DNA of 64,000 bases from contig NZ_ANNI01000008.1 in assembly GCF_000466745.1 (NCBI RefSeq), positions 61,731 to 125,730 of the forward strand, written 5' to 3'. This document shows, one piece after another, positions 52,673-62,017 of the stretch (within the stretch, counting starts at the first letter, position 1; the number at the start of each line of letters is the position of its first letter). This stretch comes from Campylobacter concisus ATCC 51562. Its GTDB lineage: Bacteria > Campylobacterota > Campylobacteria > Campylobacterales > Campylobacteraceae. The position numbers and the translations under genes were made by a program. The notes beneath the pieces were generated by a model that saw nothing but the letters and a program-made list of their open reading frames with translations, was not told where the DNA came from and did no database searches.

Positions 52673-53872
52673 ATGTCTAAAGAGTTTAAAGATGCAAATG
52701 AATTTAAGGAATTTTTTGAAGAATTTAGAAAAAAAGATGGCTACAAAGATCCACTTGCTTTTGGTATCGCTAGGATCGATCGTGGACAAAAAAATACAGA
52801 TAAAATTTTACAAGCGACATTCGCTGTTGTAAATTACAAAGAGAGCTTTTTAAGCGCAGCTGCTTATATCTATGTCTTGCAAAAATGTGATGTTAAGGTT
52901 GATTTTAACGGTTCTGAATTTGTAGCCGATCTTACTCCAAAAGTGGTAAAAAAGGCTAGCAAGCTCTTTAGTGTTTTTGAAAAAGAGATAAGCTCTCATA
53001 AAAATGTACAAAATTTGCATGCCGTAAAAATGGCATTCGATGACGATCTTGAACTAAATGAGAATAAATTTAAGCTTGTATTTTTGTTTGATGATGCAAA
53101 GCCACTTAGCGTGGAGGCCGTATATCTCAAGCTTTACTTGATCTCGCTTGGCAAGGTCGCACCTAGGACGATCGTGCTTGATGGAGCTTTTGGTGTATTA
53201 CCAAATGTTGCATGGACTAGCCAAAATACGCCAATTGAGCTTGAATGGCTAAGAGAAAATGAAATTTCTCTAAAGATGTTTGGCGAATATCCAGCGATCG
53301 TTAGCGTCGATAAATTCCCAAGATTTTTAAGCCATATCATCCCAGCTGATAACACGAGAATTTTAGACTCAGCCAAGGTTCGCATGGGTGCTGCTGTGCA
53401 TCCTGGCACAGTCGTCATGCCAGGTGCTGCCTATATCAACTTTAACGCAGGTACAACCGGTGGGGTGATGGTTGAAGGCAGAGTCAGCAGCTCTGTCGTA
53501 GTTGGCGAGGGTAGTGACGTAGGCGGAGGGGCAAGCATACTTGGCGTGCTAAGTGGCACAAATGGCAATCCTGTAAGCATCGGCAAACACTGCTTGCTTG
53601 GGGCAAACTCAGTCACGGGTGTACCTCTTGGTGATAACTGCATCGTGGATGCTGGCATAGCGGTGCTTGAGGGCACAAAGGTCTATATCTCTGCAAGCGA
53701 GCGCGAAAAGCTAGCTAAGCTAAATCCGGAGTTTAAATTTGAAGCTGAAATTTACAAAGCGCTTGAGCTTGGCGGACTAAACGGGCTTCATTTCAGACAA
53801 AACAGCCAAACAGGCCAGATCACTGCAAGTACGAGCAAAAGGGCGATCAAGCTAAATGAGGCACTTCATTAA
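52673..53872 (+). CDS. dapD: Tetrahydrodipicolinate N-succinyltransferase
   Basis: Adds succinate to tetrahydrodipicolinate in lysine and diaminopimelate synthesis. The 399-residue long form has an N-terminal domain of about 220 residues and a C-terminal left-handed beta-helix of hexapeptide repeats (VRMGAAVHPGTVVMPGAAYIN; GGVMVEGRVSSSVVVGEGSDVGGGASILG; NGNPVSIGKHCLLGANSV). This long form is usual in Campylobacter. AAAGGAG precedes the ATG. The DJ-1-like gene follows after 11 bases. Confidence 0.93.
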   Translation: MSKEFKDANEFKEFFEEFRKKDGYKDPLAFGIARIDRGQKNTDKILQATFAVVNYKESFLSAAAYIYVLQKCDVKVDFNGSEFVADLTPKVVKKASKLFSVFEKEISSHKNVQNLHAVKMAFDDDLELNENKFKLVFLFDDAKPLSVEAVYLKLYLISLGKVAPRTIVLDGAFGVLPNVAWTSQNTPIELEWLRENEISLKMFGEYPAIVSVDKFPRFLSHIIPADNTRILDSAKVRMGAAVHPGTVVMPGAAYINFNAGTTGGVMVEGRVSSSVVVGEGSDVGGGASILGVLSGTNGNPVSIGKHCLLGANSVTGVPLGDNCIVDAGIAVLEGTKVYISASEREKLAKLNPEFKFEAEIYKALELGGLNGLHFRQNSQTGQITASTSKRAIKLNEALH

Positions 53873-53883
53873 AAGGAGCTAGC

Positions 53884-54378
53884 ATGAAAGTTGGCATTTT
53901 GATGTTTGACAAGCTAAATCTACTAAGCTTTGCCAAAATTTATGATTTCTTACATAAATTTGAGGATTTTAATATCAAGACTTATGCACTAAAGCCTGAG
54001 ATAATCGATGAATTTGGCGTCAGGCTTCATCCAGAAATTTACGCTGAGAGCCTTTATGGTGTGGATATTTTGGTCGTGCCAGATGGCGTTGGAGCACTTG
54101 GATTAAGATACGATGAGATATTTTTAAGCTGGGTTAAAAGCTCAGCGAGTGCGAAATTTAAGATAGGTTTTGACCTTGGCGTGCTCATCCTTGGCGGGGC
54201 TGGATTTTTAGAAGACAGAGAGGCTTGTATAAGGGGCGGATACAAAAACGCACTTAGTGACTACTGTGATGTTAATGATGCTAAGATGTGCGAAAGCAGG
54301 GGTGTCATAAGTGTTAGTGAATTTGATGATAGAATAAAAGAACAGCTGACAACGATACTAGGTAAAGATAAAATTTAA
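53884..54378 (+). CDS. DJ-1/PfpI-like protein lacking the nucleophile cysteine
   Basis: A 164-residue protein of the class I glutamine amidotransferase-like/DJ-1 fold (VGILMFDKLNLLSFAKIYDFL; VDILVVPDGVGA). At the nucleophile elbow, where relatives have CxG, it reads GFDLGVLILGGAGFL with Asp97, so normal cysteine catalysis is not expected. AAAAGGAGC precedes the ATG; it probably shares the dapD transcript. Confidence 0.78.
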   Translation: MKVGILMFDKLNLLSFAKIYDFLHKFEDFNIKTYALKPEIIDEFGVRLHPEIYAESLYGVDILVVPDGVGALGLRYDEIFLSWVKSSASAKFKIGFDLGVLILGGAGFLEDREACIRGGYKNALSDYCDVNDAKMCESRGVISVSEFDDRIKEQLTTILGKDKI

Positions 54379-54466
54379 GAGTCTTGAGCCTTAAAATTTT
54401 TTAGTTTAATGGGCTACAAAAAAGCTTTAATATATGTAACGCTTTTATTAAAAATCTCTTTTGATC

Positions 54467-54583
54467 TTAAAGAGAAGATGATAGCAAGATCGACAACATC
54501 CACTTTTGATTTTTAATATCGCACATTATTCTAAAATGCTCCAGTGCGATATTCTTATCCTTTTTGCTTAATTCATCAAACTT
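54467..54583 (-). pseudogene. Possible gene remnant on the minus strand
   Basis: A 38-codon open frame without a proper start reads like protein (KFDELSKKDKNIALEHFR, then CDIKNQKWMLSILLSSSL). A TAA closes it upstream, and a second short frame in another register precedes it (MTTKNRNICIIFD), which suggests a frameshifted, shortened gene. The family is not recognised. Confidence 0.25.
54515..54553. repeat. 10-bp inverted repeat in the gene-free stretch
   Basis: AATATCGCAC (54515-54524) pairs perfectly with GTGCGATATT (54544-54553), 19-base loop. Confidence 0.55.
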
Positions 54584-54732
54584 TTAGTCAATCAAAAATG
54601 ATACATATGTTTCTATTTTTTGTTGTCATGGTAAAGTATAAAAATTTAAACTAAGGATAGATAAATTTTAGCTGGGTTGCACTCTTTTAAGAACAGAATT
54701 TTATAAAATCTAATGCAAAATATCAACTAAAA

Positions 54733-54764
54733 TTTAACTAGCCAGTGTTTGCTGGCCAGTTAAA
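54733..54764 (-). terminator. Hairpin terminator after glmS
   Basis: A 13-bp stem with one mismatch (54733-54745 with 54752-54764), 6-base loop, directly abuts the glmS stop codon. On the minus strand AAATTTTAGTTGATATTTTGC follows in part, giving a T-rich tail. Confidence 0.7.
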
Positions 54765-56576
54765 TTATTCGACAGTCACGCTTTTTGCAAGATTCCTTGG
54801 CATATCGACGTTGTTGCCAAGTCTAACAGAAATTTCAAGTGCAAGTAGCTGAAGCACTAGCATCATCTCAAAAAATTCGCTCATGTAGTGATCTTGAACG
54901 CTTGTTTTTACGTAGTCATCGCTTAGCTCAAACTCAAGTGGGCTTATCGCCAGGATGTAAGCATCTCTTGCGGCAAGCTCTTCGACATTGCTCTTTGTTT
55001 TTTCGTAAAGTAAATTTTGAGGCATTAAAGCGATCGTAAATAGCTTCTCATCTGCAAGTGCGATAGGGCCGTGTTTCATCTCACCTGATGGATAGCCTTC
55101 GGCGTGAAGATATGAAATTTCTTTAAGCTTTAGCGCACCTTCAAGTGCCAGCGGATAGAAGATGTCTCTACCGATGAAGAAGAAGCCATGACCGTGCAAA
55201 TAGTGCTTGCTTAGGCGGTGAAGCTTCTCTTGAAGAGAGTTATTGATATTTAAAATTTGTGGAATGTGAAGAAGCGTTTTGATCTCGTGATCAAGCTCTT
55301 TTTTGCTGATAGAATTTTTAGCTGCCGCCATTTGAAGCACAAGCATCCAAAGCACGATGATCTGCGTTGCAAAGGCCTTTGTGCTTGCCACACCTTTTTC
55401 GATGCCAGCACGAGTTAGAAGTGTATTGTCAGCTAGCCTAACGATAGATGAGTTATCGACGTTGCAAATCGCAAGCGTTCTAAGCCCAGCCTCTTTTGCT
55501 ATCCTAAGTGCCTCAAGAGTATCGGCTGTCTCGCCACTTTGTGAGATGACGATGAAGAGCGAGTTTTTGTTTAGATAAGGCTTTCTATATCTAAATTCAC
55601 TTGCCACTTCGACCTTTGTTCTAACTTTGGCAAGCCTTTCAAAAAGATAGCTTGCGGTTAGCGCTGCATGGTAGCTCGTACCGCACGCACAAAGTACGAC
55701 ATCATCGATACTTTTTAGATATTCATCGTCTAAATTTTCAAGGGTGACTTTGTGGTTTTTGATTCTGCCCATGATGGTTTCAGATACGACCGCACCTTGC
55801 TCGTAAATTTCTTTCTCCATAAAAAATGTATAGCCCTCTTTTTGGGCATAGCTCTTATCTTTTGGTAAAGCATTAAACGTTATGCTCGCCTTTTTGCCGT
55901 GTTTAAAGACTGCGATCTCGTCCAAGCTCACGTAGCCGTAATTATTGTCATCAAGATATGCAACTTCAGTTGCGTTACCGATAAGTGGGGCATCTGATGA
56001 GGCAAAATATAGCTCTTTTTCATTGCTCTTTCCTATCGCCATAGGAGCGGCATCTTTTGCAAAAAATATCTTATCAGGCGCAGTTTTGGTGATAAGTAGC
56101 GTCGCATAAGCGCCTCTTAGCTTTGCAATAGTTGCCTCATAAGCTTTAAATGGATCTTTTTTCTCTTTTAAAATTTCTTCAAAAAGGTGCACGATCACCT
56201 CAGTATCGGTTTGGCTGACAAATTTCACGCCCTTTGCTTCAAGCTCATCTTTAAGCTCTTTGTAATTTTCAATGATGCCATTGTGAACGACAAATGAGTG
56301 CTCGCCAAGGTGCGGGTGAGCGTTTATCTCAGTTGGTTTGCCGTGCGTCGCCCAGCGTGTGTGACCTATTGCCACGCCAAAGCCCTCTGATGTAAAGTCC
56401 TTTGTCTTTAGGGCTAAATTTTCAAGCTTGCCGACCGCCTTAAAAAAATCAATCTTGTCATCACTCATCACAGCCATGCCAGCGCTGTCGTATCCGCGAT
56501 ACTCAAGCTCTTTTAGACCGCTTAAAATGACCTCTTTTTTCTCTTTATCTCCGATGTATCCTACGATTCCACACAT
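54765..56576 (-). CDS. glmS: Glucosamine-6-phosphate synthase
   Basis: Makes glucosamine-6-phosphate from fructose-6-phosphate and glutamine for cell-wall and LPS sugars. The 603-residue enzyme has the N-terminal glutaminase (nucleophile Cys2 in MCGIVGYIG; GHTRWATHGKPTEINAHPH) and two SIS isomerase domains (CGTSYHAAL; SQSGETADTLEAL), ending in LAKSVTVE as usual. It starts 3 bases after the glnD-like stop. I see no glmS ribozyme upstream. Confidence 0.96.
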   Translation of the reverse strand: MCGIVGYIGDKEKKEVILSGLKELEYRGYDSAGMAVMSDDKIDFFKAVGKLENLALKTKDFTSEGFGVAIGHTRWATHGKPTEINAHPHLGEHSFVVHNGIIENYKELKDELEAKGVKFVSQTDTEVIVHLFEEILKEKKDPFKAYEATIAKLRGAYATLLITKTAPDKIFFAKDAAPMAIGKSNEKELYFASSDAPLIGNATEVAYLDDNNYGYVSLDEIAVFKHGKKASITFNALPKDKSYAQKEGYTFFMEKEIYEQGAVVSETIMGRIKNHKVTLENLDDEYLKSIDDVVLCACGTSYHAALTASYLFERLAKVRTKVEVASEFRYRKPYLNKNSLFIVISQSGETADTLEALRIAKEAGLRTLAICNVDNSSIVRLADNTLLTRAGIEKGVASTKAFATQIIVLWMLVLQMAAAKNSISKKELDHEIKTLLHIPQILNINNSLQEKLHRLSKHYLHGHGFFFIGRDIFYPLALEGALKLKEISYLHAEGYPSGEMKHGPIALADEKLFTIALMPQNLLYEKTKSNVEELAARDAYILAISPLEFELSDDYVKTSVQDHYMSEFFEMMLVLQLLALEISVRLGNNVDMPRNLAKSVTVE

Positions 56577-56579
56577 GTT

Positions 56580-59075
56580 TTACTCGCTTATTAATAAATT
56601 TAATATCTCTTCGCCTTTACTCTCAAGTCGCTCGTTTTTCTCGATCAAAAAGAGATTTCTCGTTCTATTTTTGACCGTTTGGATTCTAGCACTCGTGACT
56701 TGAAAATGAAGCCTATCAAAAACACTCATCACATAAGCCATTAGCCCACGCTGATCTTTTGCGTTGATGCTAAGTTTGGCATAATCTTTTGAGTGATTTA
56801 GCTCGAAGTTTATCTCATCTTTGTTAATGTTTGGTTTCAAAGGCTCTTTTAAAACTTCGCTATTTAGGGATTTTAGAGCTAAATTTTTAGTAATTTCAAG
56901 CTCCTCTTTTTTAACATTTTGGTTAAAATCAAGCCTAATATAAAATTTCTTCTCAAATAGCTCAAAAATTTCCATGTATGCAAGGTCAAATTTGGCAAAT
57001 TCATAGAGCAGGGCGCTTAAGTTTAGGCTCTTTTTTGTATAAATTTGTATGCTTAAATTTTTAGAGTTATTTATAAAAATTTCTGTCGTATCTAAGCTAT
57101 CTGCAGCTTTGCTTAAATTTATGATCTCACTCGCATTATATTTTATAAAGACAAGATTTGATGTGATTTTAAAAATTTTTTCTTGCAAGCTTGACTCAAG
57201 CGCCAAAAACTCGCTATTTCGTTTTATAGACTGCTCTTTTTTTACGCGCCTTGTCGCTTCATCAAGTAAATTTTCATCGCTAAATGCGCTAAGAGAAATT
57301 TCATAAAGTTCCCTTAAAAGCTTTGCTGTGTAGGCGTTATAGAGTCTCTCGTTTGTCGCATTTATCACGCAGTAGCTAAGGATGTAAAGCAGTTTTAAAA
57401 CCTGCTTGTCGCCAAGCTTTGAGATAAAAGCAAATATAACGCGTTGGGAATAAATGTCCTCTCTGTTTGAGACATTGCTCATTAGCGTGTGGTATTTTAT
57501 CAAGATGACGCCGATATTTACGGCTTTTTGGCTTAAATTTAGCTTGTTTGCGTATGCTCTAAAGATATTTGCGCCGATATTTGCGTGGTCTTTGCCAAGC
57601 CCCTTGCCAACGTCGTGCATTAAAGTCACGATCTTTAGCATTGTTTTACCCTCCAAGCAAAGCTCGGTATAGAGATTTTTTATGAATTTATCTTTTATAT
57701 TTTCAAGAAATTTTACACTTAAAATGCTATGCTCATCGACCGTAAATTCGTGATAGCCGTCGTACTGAGCTAGCTGGCTGATGTGTTCCATTGGTTTTAT
57801 TAAAATTTGTATCATTTGTGCATCGAGCAATGATTTTAAAATTGCGTAGGAATTTTTTCTTAAAAATATCTTCTTAAACTCACTTATAGCACGCTCTAAG
57901 CCACTTTTTGTGATGATGGCTCGCTTGATGTAAAAGATCGCGCTTATATCAAATTTATAATCCACATCTTTTAGTTCTAAAAGCTTGGTTATTAGATTTT
58001 CAATAAAAGCTGGCTTTTTATGAAGTGGCACGTAAATAACGCCATTTATTTCGTAAAAGCCATTTTTTAGCCTAGCAAATTTTCTCTGATCAAAATTTAG
58101 CTCACTTTTAAAAAATGGCCTGCAAAGAGAAGCGACGATAAACCTCGAATAAATGGCGACATTATTCATCGAGCTTAGCATTTTTTGGCTGATAACGCTT
58201 TCGTTATCTTGAAGCTTTTTAGACTTTGTCTGCATGAAATTTGTCGTGATCTCAACGCTTGAAGCGCTAAAAGTATCAGAATTTTGCGTTAAATTTAAGG
58301 TAGTTAGTAGGCTTAGTAAAAAGTCCACATTTAGGTTAAAGCTAGCGATCTCTTTTTCATTCATCACTTTTAGGGCTTGTGATCTAACTGAAATGTCGCT
58401 ATCAAGGCAGTTTAGTATGCAGTTTAAGTGGTAAATTTCATCTATCCCGCCAAAGCCACTTTTTAGATTTGGCTCTTGGGCTAAGTAGCTGATGCTAGAA
58501 AATGGCAAAAATGCCTTTAAATGGTAGTTTAAAAAGGCTTTTTTATCAAATTCTTTTAATTTTATGATCTCGCTTTTTACTAAGCGGTAGAGGCTTTTTG
58601 AACCACAGATATATCGGACTTGTGATGTTTCGCTTTTAAATTTGAGATCGTCTTTGTAATTTGTAAAAATTTCATCTATTTCAGCGCTTTTTATATAAAA
58701 ATTTATTCCAGAGCTACTTAAAATTTCGCTAAATTCTTTTAAGAAATTCTTTATATTGTAGCCTTTTAAATTTTTATAAACTAGTAAAATTTCAAGCTCA
58801 CTATTTGCGCTAAGTAGTGTTTGAGCGTATTTTCCAGTAGCTAAAACACTAAAGGCAAAGCTGTCATTTTGCGGCACAAAATCATCAAAAAATTCTCGCA
58901 TAGTTTCATTTAAATAAGATTTTATAAAATCATCATATTCTTTGGCTAAAAAATTTGCAAAATTTCTACCCTGATTTTTTTGAAAATGTTTTGGTAAATT
59001 TGCCTTAAAATCAAGAAATTTCTCTTTGATTTTTAAATAATTATCGCTATTTTTGGTACTTTTATCGGCCAGCAT
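56580..59075 (-). CDS. GlnD-like HD/ACT protein with degenerate nucleotidyltransferase site
   Basis: An 831-residue protein with the domain order of PII uridylyltransferase GlnD: nucleotidyltransferase (about 60-200), GlnD linker (PNLKSGFGGIDEIYHL, 202-217), HD phosphohydrolase (His449, His487-Asp488, Asp496) and C-terminal ACT domains (INAKDQRGLMAYVMSVFDRL). The HD residues are intact, but the nucleotidyltransferase motif reads GKYAQTLLSANSELEILL (81-98) where GlnD has GGYGR and SDxD, so both catalytic aspartates are glutamates. It may only remove UMP, or sense amino acids. glmS follows it directly. Confidence 0.8.
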   Translation of the reverse strand: MLADKSTKNSDNYLKIKEKFLDFKANLPKHFQKNQGRNFANFLAKEYDDFIKSYLNETMREFFDDFVPQNDSFAFSVLATGKYAQTLLSANSELEILLVYKNLKGYNIKNFLKEFSEILSSSGINFYIKSAEIDEIFTNYKDDLKFKSETSQVRYICGSKSLYRLVKSEIIKLKEFDKKAFLNYHLKAFLPFSSISYLAQEPNLKSGFGGIDEIYHLNCILNCLDSDISVRSQALKVMNEKEIASFNLNVDFLLSLLTTLNLTQNSDTFSASSVEITTNFMQTKSKKLQDNESVISQKMLSSMNNVAIYSRFIVASLCRPFFKSELNFDQRKFARLKNGFYEINGVIYVPLHKKPAFIENLITKLLELKDVDYKFDISAIFYIKRAIITKSGLERAISEFKKIFLRKNSYAILKSLLDAQMIQILIKPMEHISQLAQYDGYHEFTVDEHSILSVKFLENIKDKFIKNLYTELCLEGKTMLKIVTLMHDVGKGLGKDHANIGANIFRAYANKLNLSQKAVNIGVILIKYHTLMSNVSNREDIYSQRVIFAFISKLGDKQVLKLLYILSYCVINATNERLYNAYTAKLLRELYEISLSAFSDENLLDEATRRVKKEQSIKRNSEFLALESSLQEKIFKITSNLVFIKYNASEIINLSKAADSLDTTEIFINNSKNLSIQIYTKKSLNLSALLYEFAKFDLAYMEIFELFEKKFYIRLDFNQNVKKEELEITKNLALKSLNSEVLKEPLKPNINKDEINFELNHSKDYAKLSINAKDQRGLMAYVMSVFDRLHFQVTSARIQTVKNRTRNLFLIEKNERLESKGEEILNLLISE

Positions 59076-59147
59076 TTAATGTTTCCATTGTTAAAAATAT
59101 CTTGGCAAATGTTACATAATTTTTGCAAAAACAAAGCTTTATTTGCC

Positions 59148-59153
59148 TATAAT
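59148..59153 (+). promoter_or_regulatory. -10 element of mqnE
   Basis: A perfect TATAAT, 36 bases before the mqnE ATG in the divergent region with the glnD-like gene. Confidence 0.6.
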
Positions 59154-59188
59154 GAAGCCTTAAGTTCAGCTTTAGGACGATACAAATA

Positions 59189-60250
59189 ATGAATCTATTA
59201 CAAAAACTAGAAAGTGGCGAGAGATTAAGCAAACAAGAGGCTTTTTCGCTTTATGAGCTTGATCTTTTTACATTGGCTAAATTTGCCGATAAAAAGCGCA
59301 GAAAACTGCACGGCAATAAGGTCTTTTTTAATGTAAATCGCCATATCAATCCAACAAATATCTGCGCTGATATCTGTAAATTTTGCGCATTTTCAGCTCA
59401 CAGAAAAAATCCAAATCCATACCTAATGAGCCACGAAGAGATTTTAAAGATCGTTGATGAGAGCGTGAGCCACGGCGTAAAGGAGATACACATCGTATCA
59501 GCTCACAATGCAAAAAGTGGCTGGCAGTGGTATTTAGAGATTTTTAAAAAGATAAAGGCAGCTCATCCAGAGCTTCATGTAAAGGCGATGACAGCAGCTG
59601 AGATCGACTTTTTGTCAAGATACTACGGCTTAAGCTATGATGAGGTGATAGAGAAGATGCTCGAATACGGCGTCGATAGCATGCCAGGCGGCGGGGCTGA
59701 AATTTTTGATGAAGAGATCAGGGCTAAAATTTGCAAAGGCAAAGTAAGTAGCGAAAACTGGCTAAAGATCCATAAAATGTGGCACGACAAGGGCAGGCAA
59801 AGCAATGCAACAATGCTCTTTGGCCACATAGAAAGCCGCGATAACAGGATCGATCACATGCTAAGGATTAGAGATTTGCAGGATGAAACTGGTGGATTTA
59901 ACGCATTTATCCCGCTTGTCTATCAAAGAGAAAATAACTACTTAAAAGATGTGAAATTTCTAGGATCGGCTGAAATTTTAAAGACTCTGGCGATCTCACG
60001 TCTTGTGCTTGATAATGTCCCACACATCAAAGCTTACTGGGCCACTTCGACGCTAAATTTAGCGATGATCGCTCAGGAATTTGGCGCTGATGATCTTGAT
60101 GGTACGATAGAAAAAGAGAGCATACAAAGTGCAGCAGGTGCAAACAGCGCAAATGGCGTTACGTTAAAGACATTTTGCGATCTTATTAAAACATCTGGTT
60201 TTACGCCAGTTGAGCGTGATAGCTTATATAACGAACTTAAAATTTACTAA
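59189..60250 (+). CDS. mqnE: Aminofutalosine synthase MqnE
   Basis: Radical SAM enzyme that joins SAM to 3-enolpyruvylbenzoate in the futalosine route to menaquinone, the quinone of Campylobacter respiration. The 353-residue protein has CxxxCxxC at Cys59, Cys63 and Cys66 (NICADICKFCAF), HIVSAHNAKSGWQWYLE and MPGGGAEIFDEEIR. No ribosome site is obvious (ACGATACAAATA). The permease gene follows after 12 bases. Confidence 0.93.
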   Translation: MNLLQKLESGERLSKQEAFSLYELDLFTLAKFADKKRRKLHGNKVFFNVNRHINPTNICADICKFCAFSAHRKNPNPYLMSHEEILKIVDESVSHGVKEIHIVSAHNAKSGWQWYLEIFKKIKAAHPELHVKAMTAAEIDFLSRYYGLSYDEVIEKMLEYGVDSMPGGGAEIFDEEIRAKICKGKVSSENWLKIHKMWHDKGRQSNATMLFGHIESRDNRIDHMLRIRDLQDETGGFNAFIPLVYQRENNYLKDVKFLGSAEILKTLAISRLVLDNVPHIKAYWATSTLNLAMIAQEFGADDLDGTIEKESIQSAAGANSANGVTLKTFCDLIKTSGFTPVERDSLYNELKIY

Positions 60251-60262
60251 AAGGAGCTTGGG

Positions 60263-61555
60263 GTGAAATTTTTTGACTTAGCACAAAATAAAACGAGTGT
60301 GAAGCAGGAATTTGGAGCGGGACTTACGACATTTTTGGCGATGATGTATATCGTGCCGGTAAATGCGATCATTATGAGCAAAACTGGTATGCCTTATGAG
60401 GCGCTAATTACGGCAACTGCGCTAATTACCATCTTTTCTACTATATTAAATGGTCTTTGGGCGAACACGCCAGTTGCGATGAGCGTTGGTATGGGGCTTA
60501 ACGCTTATTTTACATTTGGTCTTTGCATCGGCATGAAAGTGCCTTGGCAAACGGCTCTTGGCGTTGTTTTTCTAAGCGGCGTGATATTTGTCGTCTTGTC
60601 TTTTACAAATTTTAGAATGTGGATAATAAGATCCATCCCACTTGATCTAAGAAGAGCGATAAGCGCTGGCATAGGCACATTTATCAGCTTTGTGGCATTT
60701 CAGCAAATGGGCTTTATCGTAAATAGCGACGCAGTTTTGGTTGGCATAGGAAATTTCAGAGATCCAAACGTGCTTCTTGGCGTTTTGGGGCTATTTTTGG
60801 TTATTTGCTTTTGGGCGTGGAAGATAAAGGGTGCGTTTATCCTAGCCGTGCTTGTCACTTCAGTGATCGCTTGGGTGCTTGGCATCGCTCCTCATCCAAC
60901 AGAAATTTTCTCAACTCCAGCCTCTATCTCACCGATATTTTTAGAGCTTGACATAAAAGGTGCCTTTAGCCTAGCTTTACTCCCAGTTGTTATCACATTT
61001 TTTGTGACCGATCTTTTTGACTCGATAGGCACACTAGCTGGCGTTGGCACAAGGGCTGGGATATTTGACGAAAACAAAAAAGATGGCGTCGTAAAACTTG
61101 AAAAAACCCTTGAAGCTGACGCTGTTGCTACTGCAGCTGGCTCGCTTGTAGGTGTAAGTACGACCACATCGTTTGTAGAGAGCGCAAGCGGCGTAGAAGA
61201 GGGCGGTAGGACTGGTCTAACAGCTGTATTTTGCGGACTTTTATTTATACTTACACTATTTATGTTGCCACTTTTTAAAGCTATCCCTGGCAATGCCATC
61301 TATCCGATCCTTGTAATGGTCGGCGTGCTTATGTTTGCTGAGCTTGCTAGTATAAATTTTAAAGATCCAGCCATAGCTGTTGCGACATTTTTCATAGTTG
61401 TGCTCATCCCGCTTACTTACTCGATCACAAACGGCCTTGCATTTGGCTTTATGTCATACGTCATAGTTAAGCTCATAAAGAGAGAATTTAGCGATATAAA
61501 TTTAGGCGTAGTCGTACTAGCGCTCATTAGTTTTATCGTATTTTTAGTGCATTAA
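60263..61555 (+). CDS. Purine permease (NCS2, AzgA type)
   Basis: A 430-residue inner-membrane transporter with about 13 hydrophobic segments, starting at GTG 60263 after AAAAGGAGC. The family signatures GAGLTTFLAMMYIVPVNA, MSVGMGLNAYFTF and FVTDLFDSIGTLAGVGTRAG identify the AzgA branch, which imports hypoxanthine, guanine or adenine. A phosphoribosyltransferase gene follows after 12 bases, giving uptake plus salvage in one transcript. Confidence 0.9.
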   Translation: MKFFDLAQNKTSVKQEFGAGLTTFLAMMYIVPVNAIIMSKTGMPYEALITATALITIFSTILNGLWANTPVAMSVGMGLNAYFTFGLCIGMKVPWQTALGVVFLSGVIFVVLSFTNFRMWIIRSIPLDLRRAISAGIGTFISFVAFQQMGFIVNSDAVLVGIGNFRDPNVLLGVLGLFLVICFWAWKIKGAFILAVLVTSVIAWVLGIAPHPTEIFSTPASISPIFLELDIKGAFSLALLPVVITFFVTDLFDSIGTLAGVGTRAGIFDENKKDGVVKLEKTLEADAVATAAGSLVGVSTTTSFVESASGVEEGGRTGLTAVFCGLLFILTLFMLPLFKAIPGNAIYPILVMVGVLMFAELASINFKDPAIAVATFFIVVLIPLTYSITNGLAFGFMSYVIVKLIKREFSDINLGVVVLALISFIVFLVH

Positions 61556-61567
61556 TAAGGATGAAAG

Positions 61568-62008
61568 ATGATATTTTATAGCTACGATGAATTTGCCGTT
61601 GATGCCAAAAAGATGGCAAAACAGATAAAAGATGAGTTTGATCCAGAGGTGATACTAGCTGTGGCAAGGGGCGGTCTAACGCTTGGTCACTCGCTAGCCG
61701 TTGCGCTTAATAATAGAAATTTATTTACCCTAAATTCTATCCATTATGAAGATACAAACAAGCTTGATACGATTAATATCTTTAACGTGCCAGATCTTAG
61801 CAAATACACTAAAATTTTGCTCGTCGATGACATCATCGATAGTGGTGAGAGCATGGTCGAGATAAAAAGAGAGCTACTCAAACGCTATCCAAATTTAGAT
61901 ATAAAGATAGCGACCGTCTTTTATAAAGAGAAAGCTCTGCTTTTGCCAGAATTTAAGGTAAAAGAGGCTCACGATTGGATCGAGTTTTTTTGGGATATAC
62001 ATATTTAA
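61568..62008 (+). CDS. Purine phosphoribosyltransferase (Gpt/Hpt-like)
   Basis: A 146-residue type I phosphoribosyltransferase. The PRPP-binding motif is ILLVDDIIDSGES (about 83-95), preceded by AVARGGLTLGHSLAVAL. It is close to xanthine-guanine enzymes of about 150 residues. Context with a purine permease supports xanthine, guanine or hypoxanthine as substrate. Confidence 0.88.
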   Translation: MIFYSYDEFAVDAKKMAKQIKDEFDPEVILAVARGGLTLGHSLAVALNNRNLFTLNSIHYEDTNKLDTINIFNVPDLSKYTKILLVDDIIDSGESMVEIKRELLKRYPNLDIKIATVFYKEKALLLPEFKVKEAHDWIEFFWDIHI

Positions 62009-62017
62009 GGAAAATTT

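Larger units (their letters stand above)
54379..54732. other. Gene-free stretch with a coding remnant and a hairpin
   Basis: No intact gene is visible between the DJ-1-like gene and glmS. The stretch holds a minus-strand open remnant (54467-54583) and a 10-bp inverted repeat (54515-54524 with 54544-54553), both listed separately. Confidence 0.5.

Noticed and set aside
56577..56579. Looked for a glmS ribozyme
   Set aside because: glmS starts 3 bases after the glnD-like stop; no room for a ribozyme and none expected in this phylum.
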